From an uncultured Prevotella sp. (GTDB lineage: Bacteria > Bacteroidota > Bacteroidia > Bacteroidales > Bacteroidaceae): 12,963 bases of DNA. How positions within the stretch are numbered: the stretch's first letter is position 1; every line of letters starts with the position of its first letter. The position numbers were made by a program, and so were the translations under genes. Below the pieces are notes generated by a model. It saw only the letters and a program-made list of their open reading frames with translations. It was not told the DNA's origin and ran no database searches. The stretch lies in NCBI GenBank assembly GCA_934190685.1, contig CAKPTK010000065.1:1-12963 (forward strand), given 5' to 3'. This document shows, one piece after another, positions 7,100 through 12,963 of this stretch.

Positions 7100-8416
7100 A
7101 TGAACATAGCTGTTGTTGGTACAGGATATGTGGGACTGGTGTCGGGCACTTGCTTTGCCGACACGGGTGCCAATGTGACTTGTGTGGATGTGGACGCCAA
7201 GAAAATCGAGCGCCTGCAGCAGGGGGATATTCCCATCTATGAACCGGGACTTGACGAACTGGTTGTGAAGAATGTCAAGGCGGGGCGATTGAAGTTTACC
7301 ACCGACCTGGCTTCTGTGCTGAATGAACAGCAGATCGTGTTCTCGGCTGTGGGCACACCGCCCGACGAGGACGGCAGCGCGGACTTGAAATATGTGCTGC
7401 AGGTGGCGAAGACCATCGGCGAGAACATCAACAAATATTTGGTGGTGGTGACCAAGAGTACGGTGCCCGTCGGTACCGCACGGAAGGTGCGGGAGACCAT
7501 TCAGCGTGAAATCGACCGAAGAGGCGTCAAGGTGGACTTTGACGTGGCGAGCAATCCGGAATTCTTGAAGGAAGGCAACGCCATCAAGGACTTCATGAGC
7601 CCGGACCGTGTGGTGGTGGGCGTGGAGAACGAGCATGCCAAAAGTATTCTCACCAAACTCAACAAGCCGTTTCTCATCAACAATTTCCGGGTGATTTTCA
7701 TGGACATTCCGAGTGCCGAGATGACCAAGTATGCCGCCAACTCCATGCTGGCCACGCGTATCTCGTTCATGAACGACATCGCCAACCTGTGCGAACGGGT
7801 GGGAGCGGATGTCAACATGGTGCGTGCCGGCATCGGCTCGGACACACGTATCGGCAGGAAGTTTCTCTATGCCGGATGCGGATATGGCGGTTCGTGCTTT
7901 CCCAAGGACGTGAAGGCCCTCATCAAGACTGCCGGCGACAATGGCTATTCGATGGAAGTGCTCAAGGCGGTGGAGCGTGTCAACGAACAACAGAAAAGCA
8001 TCCTCTTCCGCAAGTTGGAAAGAATCTATCCCGACGGACAACTGCGGGGCAAGACCATCGCCTTGTGGGGACTGTCGTTCAAACCCGAGACCGACGACAT
8101 GCGCGAGTCTACCGCTCTGGTGGTCATCCGTCTGCTCAAGGAGGCAGGGTGTACCATCCGTGCCTACGATCCCGTGGCGATGGATGAATGCCGCCGCCGT
8201 GTGGGAGACGAGGTGGTCTATTGCAAGGACATGTATGACGCCGTGCTCGATGCCGACGCCCTTCTGCTCCTCACGGAATGGAAGGAGTTCCGTCTGCCCA
8301 GTTGGGAAGTCATCGCCAAGGCCATGCGTCGTCCGCTGGTCATCGACGGCCGCAACATCTTCGATGCGGAAGAGATGGAAAGCACGGGCTTTGAATATCA
8401 CTGCATCGGAAAGTAA
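7100..8416 (+). CDS. ugd: UDP-glucose 6-dehydrogenase
   Basis: This cytoplasmic enzyme oxidises UDP-glucose to UDP-glucuronate with two NAD+, feeding capsule or other surface glycans. It is 438 residues long, typical for the bacterial enzyme. The N-terminal Rossmann fold carries GTGYVGLVSG (7-16) and the NAD-binding acid in VDVD (29-32). The central domain has STVPVGTA (120-127), NPEFLKEG (152-159) and Lys210 in EMTKYAAN. The catalytic cysteine is Cys266 in GYGGSCFPKD. The UDP-binding C-terminal domain shows GLSFKPETDDMRES. It follows rfbC by 16 bases and is probably cotranscribed. The family also includes UDP-ManNAc and UDP-GlcNAc dehydrogenases, but the N-terminal motif and length favour UDP-glucose. 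Confidence 0.95.
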   Translation: MNIAVVGTGYVGLVSGTCFADTGANVTCVDVDAKKIERLQQGDIPIYEPGLDELVVKNVKAGRLKFTTDLASVLNEQQIVFSAVGTPPDEDGSADLKYVLQVAKTIGENINKYLVVVTKSTVPVGTARKVRETIQREIDRRGVKVDFDVASNPEFLKEGNAIKDFMSPDRVVVGVENEHAKSILTKLNKPFLINNFRVIFMDIPSAEMTKYAANSMLATRISFMNDIANLCERVGADVNMVRAGIGSDTRIGRKFLYAGCGYGGSCFPKDVKALIKTAGDNGYSMEVLKAVERVNEQQKSILFRKLERIYPDGQLRGKTIALWGLSFKPETDDMRESTALVVIRLLKEAGCTIRAYDPVAMDECRRRVGDEVVYCKDMYDAVLDADALLLLTEWKEFRLPSWEVIAKAMRRPLVIDGRNIFDAEEMESTGFEYHCIGK

Positions 8417-8438
8417 ACAAATGTAGGATTAAAGATTT

Positions 8439-9239
8439 TTGGTTTTGAGAACAAATATTATCATCGCATTGTGTCTCGCCGCGCTTCTCGCAGCGTGTGG
8501 TGGACAGAAGAAGGGCACTCCTGCCGAAGTTCAGGAAGACAAGCAGGCAAAGGCCCTCTTGCAGGGCATTTGGGTGAACGAGGACGAGGAGGACGTGGCT
8601 TTCAAGGCGAAAGGCGACAGCATCTTCTATCCAGACACCGTGAGCCAGCCGGTCCGTTTCATGATTGTCAAGGACACGTTGGTGCTCATCGGTGCCAACA
8701 CCGTGAAATATCCTATCGTGAAGCAGGCGGCCCACCTCTTTGTGTTCAAAAACCAAAATGGCGAGACCGTGCGCTTGACCAAAAGCGAGAATCCATCCGA
8801 CGGTTCTCTCTTCACCCACGAGCGTCCGAAGGCGCTCAACCAGAACCAACTCATCAAGCGCGACACCGTGCTTGTCTATGGCGAAGACCGATATCACAGT
8901 TATGTGCAGGTGAATCCTACAACCTACAAGGTAGTGAAGACCGTCTACAACGACGAAGGAGTGGAAGTGGGCAATGTCTACTATGACAACATCGTCCATC
9001 TGAGCCTGTTCCGGGGCGGATCCCAACTCTACAGCCATGATTTCCGCAAGAGCGAGTTTGCCAAACTTGTGCCTGCGGAATATCTGCGGCAGGCGGTGTT
9101 GAGCGATATCGTCTACGACCATGCCACCCCCAAGGGCTTCACTTATTGCGCCCAGCTGCTTATCCCCGACGGCTCGAGCTGTTATATGATTATGGTCACC
9201 ATCTCGTTTGAGGGCAAGATGACAATGGGCTTGCGATAG
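8439..9239 (+). CDS. Small lipoprotein of unknown function (DUF4738-like)
   Basis: The product is a predicted outer-envelope lipoprotein of about 265 residues. There is no ATG. The frame opens with TTG at 8439, while a second TTG at 8445 gives a more typical signal peptide (MRTNIIIALCLAALLAAC), so either may be the start. The lipobox LLAAC is followed by GGQKKG. The mature part has β-strand-rich segments such as LLQGIWVNEDEEDVAF, DTLVLIGANTVKYPI and HLFVFKNQNGETVRL. From memory this resembles the Bacteroides/Prevotella family DUF4738, but I cannot check it. It lies 22 bases after ugd and ends immediately before the next ATG, so it belongs to the same operon. Function is unknown. Confidence 0.8.
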   Translation: MVLRTNIIIALCLAALLAACGGQKKGTPAEVQEDKQAKALLQGIWVNEDEEDVAFKAKGDSIFYPDTVSQPVRFMIVKDTLVLIGANTVKYPIVKQAAHLFVFKNQNGETVRLTKSENPSDGSLFTHERPKALNQNQLIKRDTVLVYGEDRYHSYVQVNPTTYKVVKTVYNDEGVEVGNVYYDNIVHLSLFRGGSQLYSHDFRKSEFAKLVPAEYLRQAVLSDIVYDHATPKGFTYCAQLLIPDGSSCYMIMVTISFEGKMTMGLR

Positions 9240-9956
9240 ATGTCAAACGACTATTTCAGTTTCAAGCAGTTCACGGTGCGGCATGACCGCTGCGCCATGA
9301 AAGTGGGTACCGACGGAGTGCTTGTCGGTGCATGGGCTGTGGGTGGCCGTCGCATTCTCGACATCGGAACAGGGACAGGCCTCATTGCCTTGATGATGGC
9401 ACAGCGTTATCCGGAAGCGGCGGTCGACGCTGTGGACATAGACGCTGATGCCTGTGCGCAGGCAGCGGCGAACGTTGCCGCCTCGCCTTTTGCCGGCCGT
9501 GTGCGTGTCGTCCACGCCCCGTTGCAGGATTTTGTCGGTCGTATGACGGAGGAGGGAGTCTACGACGCGATTGTTTCCAACCCTCCTTATTTTGTTGATT
9601 CCCTGAAGAATCCAGACGCCAAGCGTTCCCTGGCACGGCATACCGACACCCTTTCTTTTGCCGACTTGTTCCGTTGCGTGGCGCGGCTGTTGGCTCCCGA
9701 CGGCCATTTTTCGGTGGTGATACCCACCGACCGCCGTTCAGACATGAACCGCGAGGCATTCTTGAACAGATTCCGCACGCATCGCGAACTCTTTGTCAAG
9801 ACCGTGGAGCGCAAGCAGTCCAAGCGTCTCTTGATGGATTTCTCCCGTTCCCCGATAGAAGCACTAGACCTTCAGGAGGAAGTGATGCAAGGGACGGACG
9901 GCAGGCGGAGCGAGTGGTACGACGCGCTCACTCGTGATTTCTACCTTGATATGTAG
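9240..9956 (+). CDS. trmN6: tRNA1(Val) (adenine(37)-N6)-methyltransferase, TrmN6/YfiC-like
   Basis: This predicted SAM-dependent enzyme methylates N6 of A37 in tRNA-Val. The product is 238 residues, close to the E. coli enzyme. Family landmarks include the N-terminal FSFKQFTVRHDRCAMKVGTD region (residues 6-25) and SAM-binding motif I DIGTGTG (41-47). The acidic residue after strand 2 is in AVDID (64-68), and the N6-adenine motif is SNPPYF (113-118). The ATG at 9240 follows the TAG of the lipoprotein gene with no gap (TAGATG), implying coupled translation. Its stop is 16 bases from the convergent dinB stop, with no obvious terminator between. The family also contains protein and other base methyltransferases, but the N-terminal segment points to TrmN6. 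Confidence 0.9.
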   Translation: MSNDYFSFKQFTVRHDRCAMKVGTDGVLVGAWAVGGRRILDIGTGTGLIALMMAQRYPEAAVDAVDIDADACAQAAANVAASPFAGRVRVVHAPLQDFVGRMTEEGVYDAIVSNPPYFVDSLKNPDAKRSLARHTDTLSFADLFRCVARLLAPDGHFSVVIPTDRRSDMNREAFLNRFRTHRELFVKTVERKQSKRLLMDFSRSPIEALDLQEEVMQGTDGRRSEWYDALTRDFYLDM

Positions 9957-9972
9957 TGATATCGGTTGCCTT

Positions 9973-11067
9973 TTACTCTTTGAATGGAAGGTCTCCCTCG
10001 ATCCATTGCTGAGGCTTCACCTCGAATTGCGATTGTGGGGGATTGCTGATGGTGAGTCCCAGCAGTCGGATGCGTCGGGTAGAGGTGTCCACCTGTTGGA
10101 GCAGCGTCTTGGAGAGCGGCAGGATGTCCTGTTTGCGCTTGAGGATTTTCTCTTGGGTCATACTGCGCGTGATTTGCGTGAAGTCGGCATATTTCACTTT
10201 CAGCGTGAGCGTCTTCCCTTCAAACTCACTCTTCTTGATTCGTTCCAACAGTTCCGTCACCACGTGGTACAATTCTATGATGATGGCGGAACGTGTGCTG
10301 ATGTCCTTGAGGAAAGTGCGCTCGCATCCCACAGACTTCCGTGTCCATTCCGTTTCTACGGGGCGGAGGTCTATGCCCCGTGCGAAGTCGTAGAACACGC
10401 TGCCCATCTTGCCGAACACCTCGCAGAGATGCGGCAGGGAGACACCGCGCAGTTGTTTGCCGGTGAAGATGCCCATGGAATGCATGCGGTGGGCTGTCTT
10501 CGGCCCCACACCCCAGATTCTTTCCACGTTCAGATTGCCGATAAAGTCGAGTGCCTGTTCCGGGCGCACCACATAGATGCCGTCGGGCTTGTTGTAGTCC
10601 GAGGCTATCTTGGCGAGCAGTTTGTTGTAGCTCACGCCTGCCGAGGCGGTGAGGTTGAGTTGTCGTCTGATTTTCTCCCGAATCTCGTTGGCGATGTCCT
10701 GGGCGAAGGCCATGTCTTTCTTGTTGCGGGTCACGTCGAGAAAGGCCTCGTCGATGGAGATGGGTTCGATGAGGTCGGTATATTCCTGGAAAATGGCGTG
10801 CACCTGCGACGACACATATTTATAATATTCATGACGGCAGGGGACGATGATGAGCTGCGGACACAGTTGTTTCGCCTTGACCGTCGACATGGCGGAATGG
10901 ACCCCGTAGCGGCGTGCCTCGTAGCTGGCGGTGGACACCACGCCACGCGGTCCGTCGAACCCCACGGCAAGTGGGTGTCCACGGTATTCGGGATGCTCCC
11001 TTTGCTCCACAGAGGCAAAGAAGGCATCCATGTCGACATGTATGATCTTTCGGATTTCTTGTTCCAT
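9973..11067 (-). CDS. dinB: DNA polymerase IV (Y-family)
   Basis: Pol IV is the error-prone translesion polymerase that bypasses damaged bases. The product is 364 residues. The catalytic acidic residues are visible as Asp12 in HVDMDAFFASVE (10-21) and Asp106/Glu107 in SIDEAFLD (104-111). Phe17 is in the steric-gate position that excludes ribonucleotides. STASYEARRYGV (45-56), SAGVSYNKLLAKIAS and the helix-hairpin-helix WGVGPKTA are further family marks, and the little-finger domain fills about 240-345. The last residues include QQWIEGDLPF, which could bind the sliding clamp; this is inference. It lies 72 bases downstream of hemW on the same strand. No LexA-type box is recognisable before it, so damage induction is not evident here. 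Confidence 0.96.
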   Translation of the reverse strand: MEQEIRKIIHVDMDAFFASVEQREHPEYRGHPLAVGFDGPRGVVSTASYEARRYGVHSAMSTVKAKQLCPQLIIVPCRHEYYKYVSSQVHAIFQEYTDLIEPISIDEAFLDVTRNKKDMAFAQDIANEIREKIRRQLNLTASAGVSYNKLLAKIASDYNKPDGIYVVRPEQALDFIGNLNVERIWGVGPKTAHRMHSMGIFTGKQLRGVSLPHLCEVFGKMGSVFYDFARGIDLRPVETEWTRKSVGCERTFLKDISTRSAIIIELYHVVTELLERIKKSEFEGKTLTLKVKYADFTQITRSMTQEKILKRKQDILPLSKTLLQQVDTSTRRIRLLGLTISNPPQSQFEVKPQQWIEGDLPFKE

Positions 11068-11139
11068 GTGTCATCGATACAATCGCCAGATAGTCAGTGC
11101 TGAAAAACAAAGCGTTAAGGTTGTTCTTCAACCCCGTGT

Positions 11140-12255
11140 TTATACAAACATCAAGTCCGCCATGATGGTGTCGCTGATGTAGATGCCCTTGCGGGTGAGG
11201 TGCAGCCGCCCCTCTTCCAGGGCGAGCGTGCCGTCGGTGATGTGCTGACGGGCGGTGCGGAGCAGATAGTCGCGGTGGCGGGGCAGAAGCGTGTCAAGCT
11301 CCAGTCCCTCACGGGTGCGGAGGGCGGTGGTGACAAGGTCGTCGTAGCGGGTGTCCTCGTCAATCGTCTCGCTCTCACAGGGTCGCTTGCCCCGCTCAAT
11401 GGATTCCACATACTGCTTGACAGAACTGACATTCCACGAGCGGGTCTTGTGGTCGAACGAGTGGGCGGCGGCGCCAACGCCCACGTAGGACACATCGTGC
11501 CAGTAACTGCTGTTGTGGCGTGAGCGGAAGTGGGGCAGGGCGAAGTTGCTGATCTCGTAGTGCTCGTAGCCCGCAGACACGAGTTTGTCCACGAGCGCGT
11601 CATACATCGCCAGACTCTCCTCGTCCGATATCTCTTGGATGTCGCCCCGTTGGAGCATCGTGTAGAGCGGTGTTCCCTCTTCATACATGAGACTGTAGGC
11701 GGAGATGTGTTCCACATGAAGAGCGAGTGCCTGGTCGATATCCTTTTTCCAGTCGTCAAGGGTCTCGTCGGGGAAGCCGAACATCAGGTCGACGCTGATA
11801 TTGTGAATGTTGGCTCTCCGCAGTCTTTCCACGGCCATCCGTGCCTGCTCCGCCGTGTGGCGGCGGTGGAGGAAACGGAGACGGCTGTCGTCGAAGGACT
11901 GAACACCCATGCTCACCCTGTTGACCGGCAACGACGCAATCGACCTTGCGAAATCATCCGTCACATCGTCTGGATTGCACTCCATCGTCACCTCCGTGCC
12001 GGGAGACACAGGCCCCCAAAGGCGCTCCATGGCGCGGAAGAGCTGTCGCAGTTCTTCCACGGTGAGTTGGCTTGGCGTGCCGCCACCTATATATATAGTG
12101 GACGGTGCCGAGGGAAATTCGCCGCGCCGCAGCGACAACTCACGGCAGAGTGCGTCGGTGTAGCGCTGGCGCATCGGCAACAGCGTGGTGGAATAGAACC
12201 CGCAGTAGATGCAGCGGCTTGTGCAGAAGGGGATATGAATGTATAGTCCAGCCAA
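11140..12255 (-). CDS. hemW: Radical SAM haem chaperone HemW (formerly annotated as coproporphyrinogen III oxidase-like)
   Basis: HemW is a radical-SAM protein that binds haem and is thought to deliver it to respiratory haemoproteins. The product is 371 residues. The iron-sulphur cysteines are Cys11, Cys15 and Cys18, followed by Gly-Phe (CxxxCxYCGF). HemN enzymes have a fourth Cys at that point, so this supports HemW. The HemW hallmark HNSSYW is at 247-252. GGGTPS (57-62) and MECNPDD belong to the radical SAM core, and the C-terminal HemN domain includes ALRTREGL. The start is TTG at 12255-12253; no ATG is in place, and this start gives the conserved MAGLYIHIPFC. It probably precedes dinB in one transcript, though the 72-base gap has a weak hairpin. 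Confidence 0.94.
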   Translation of the reverse strand: MAGLYIHIPFCTSRCIYCGFYSTTLLPMRQRYTDALCRELSLRRGEFPSAPSTIYIGGGTPSQLTVEELRQLFRAMERLWGPVSPGTEVTMECNPDDVTDDFARSIASLPVNRVSMGVQSFDDSRLRFLHRRHTAEQARMAVERLRRANIHNISVDLMFGFPDETLDDWKKDIDQALALHVEHISAYSLMYEEGTPLYTMLQRGDIQEISDEESLAMYDALVDKLVSAGYEHYEISNFALPHFRSRHNSSYWHDVSYVGVGAAAHSFDHKTRSWNVSSVKQYVESIERGKRPCESETIDEDTRYDDLVTTALRTREGLELDTLLPRHRDYLLRTARQHITDGTLALEEGRLHLTRKGIYISDTIMADLMFV

Positions 12256-12274
12256 GATATTGTGATTTTTGCTG

Positions 12275-12282
12275 CAAAAATA
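12275..12282 (-). promoter_or_regulatory. hemW -7 promoter element
   Basis: On the minus strand, TATTTTTG (12282-12275) matches TAnnTTTG and ends 19 bases before the TTG start codon. I see no good TTTG at the -33 position. The implied leader is short, about 13 nt. Confidence 0.4.
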
Positions 12283-12322
12283 CTAATATGTTTTAAATTA
12301 TTTGCAGTTAATGGGTGAAAAG

Positions 12323-12354
12323 TTTGGTGATTGTCATAATATTTTATACTTTAG
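12323..12354 (+). promoter_or_regulatory. Candidate promoter of the EF-G paralog gene
   Basis: TTTG at 12323-12326, a 20-base spacer and TACTTTAG at 12347-12354 fit the Bacteroidetes promoter with one mismatch in the -7 box. Transcription would start near 12360, leaving a leader of about 70 nt that contains the hairpin at 12370-12387. The imperfect -7 box would suit a promoter that needs an activator. Confidence 0.45.
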
Positions 12355-12369
12355 TCGGCGAAAACCAAT

Positions 12370-12387
12370 AACACCCTTCGGGATGTT
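12370..12387 (+). promoter_or_regulatory. UUCG-capped hairpin in the EF-G paralog leader
   Basis: Positions 12370-12376 and 12381-12387 pair as AACA, one C-A mismatch, CC, then loop TTCG, then GG and TGTT. The closing C(UUCG)G is the well-known extra-stable RNA tetraloop. It lies about 42 bases before the start codon and has no T-run after it, so it is not a standard terminator. It may protect the leader or affect translation; this is inference. Confidence 0.45.
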
Positions 12388-12428
12388 TGCATACCTGAAA
12401 AATTATTCACTCTTAAATCTACATTATT

Positions 12429-12963
12429 ATGAGAGTATATCAGACTAATGAAATCAAAAACATTGCCCTTGTCGGCAGTGCGGGTAGCGGCAAGACTACA
12501 CTTGCCGAGTCTATGTTGTATGAAGCCGGAATCATCAAGCGCCGCGGCACTGTAGAAGCCAAAAACACCGTGAGCGACTATTTCCCGGTAGAGCAGGAGT
12601 ACGGCTACTCCGTGTTCCCCACCGTTTGTCATGTGGAGTGGAACAACAAGAAACTGAACATCATCGATTGCCCGGGTTCCGACGACTTTGTGGGCGGAGC
12701 CATCACCGCGCTCAACGTGACCGACGAGGCGCTGATTCTCATCAACGGACAGTATGGTCCGGAAGTGGGCACACAGAATATATTCCGATACACTGAAAAA
12801 CTCAAGAAACCCGTCATCTTCCTCATCAACCAGCTGGACAGCGAGAAGTGCGACTTCGATTCCATCATCTCCTCCATGGACGAAATCTATGGTCAGAAGT
12901 GCGTGCAGATACAATATCCCATCTCGACCGGTCCGGGCTTCAACTCCCTGATCGATGTGTTGC
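12429..12963 (+). CDS. fusA2: EF-G paralog (EF-G2 type), 5' part only
   Basis: This is the start of a translation elongation factor G paralog common in Bacteroidetes; 178 codons are visible of an expected 700 or more. The G domain shows G1 as GSAGSGKT (16-23), where canonical EF-G has a HIDAGKT-type loop. G3 is DCPGSDDF (80-87), with Ser84 in place of the catalytic histidine of DTPGH. G4 is NQLD (134-137) instead of NKMD. The switch I region reads EYGYSVFPTV where canonical EF-G has RGITI. These are the marks of the EF-G2 paralog which, as I recall, supports translocation in Bacteroides without GTP hydrolysis and is induced on carbon limitation. The ATG at 12429 gives the conserved MRVYQTNEIKNIAL. 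The gene is divergent from hemW across a 173-base gap. Confidence 0.88.
   Translation, partial: MRVYQTNEIKNIALVGSAGSGKTTLAESMLYEAGIIKRRGTVEAKNTVSDYFPVEQEYGYSVFPTVCHVEWNNKKLNIIDCPGSDDFVGGAITALNVTDEALILINGQYGPEVGTQNIFRYTEKLKKPVIFLINQLDSEKCDFDSIISSMDEIYGQKCVQIQYPISTGPGFNSLIDVL

Noticed and set aside
7091..8401. 436-codon open frame on the minus strand opposite ugd
   Set aside because: Same antisense effect in codon register with a clear UDP-glucose dehydrogenase; no promoter and no recognisable domain.
9934..11103. 389-codon open frame on the plus strand opposite dinB
   Set aside because: Codon-register antisense of DNA polymerase IV; composition typical of shadow frames.
11119..11133. Possible terminator between hemW and dinB (GGTTG / CAACC stem)
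   Set aside because: Only five base pairs, and the T-rich run on the minus strand comes about ten bases later; too weak to claim.
11068..11139. Separate dinB promoter or LexA box
   Set aside because: TATCTGG with an upstream TTTG has only a 15-base spacer, and no palindromic LexA-like site is recognisable.
1..12963. CRISPR arrays, tRNAs, insertion sequences, phage or defence genes
   Set aside because: No spaced direct repeats, cloverleaf, transposase or terminal inverted repeats were seen on either strand.

Overview
The window looks like chromosomal DNA of a Bacteroidales bacterium, most likely a Prevotella-like genus. Three things support this. The proteins match Bacteroidetes families: an HU-CCDC81/SPOR-type protein, a Bacteroidetes EF-G paralog, and small lipoproteins. 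The AT-rich intergenic gaps carry Bacteroidetes promoters (-33 TTTG, -7 TAnnTTTG). Shine-Dalgarno sequences are absent. No tRNA, rRNA, CRISPR array, insertion sequence or phage gene was seen, and no stretch longer than about 225 bases lacks a gene.

Layout. Positions 1-1410 (-) hold an HtrA/DegP periplasmic protease cut off by the window edge. Positions 1618-3009 (-) hold the recombination protein RadA. From a shared divergent promoter region, a substrate-binding-like lipoprotein (3113-4036, +) runs with a 4-base ATGA overlap into a large tetratricopeptide-like protein (from 4033, +). Facing it is an HU-CCDC81/SPOR-type membrane protein (from 6309, -). These two convergent genes collide at about 5662-5676. 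Each loses its normal 3' end and reads on into the antisense of the other, which is the signature of a deletion or an assembly join.

Positions 6535-9956 (+) form one apparent operon: rfbC (RmlC epimerase), ugd (UDP-glucose dehydrogenase), a small lipoprotein, and a TrmN6-like tRNA methyltransferase. It has a good promoter and a leader of about 105 nt. Facing it on the minus strand are hemW (12255-11140) and dinB (11067-9973), in that order of transcription. Divergent from hemW, at 12429, begins an EF-G paralog (EF-G2 type) that runs off the window. Its G-domain motifs depart from canonical EF-G, and its leader holds a UUCG-capped hairpin.

Most genes are housekeeping or envelope functions: protein quality control, DNA repair (RadA, Pol IV), nucleotide-sugar supply for surface glycans, tRNA modification, haem handling and translation. 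I see no clear new defence or mobile system. The points most worth checking are the double truncation near 5670, the EF-G2 gene with its leader, and the orphan substrate-binding/TPR pair.
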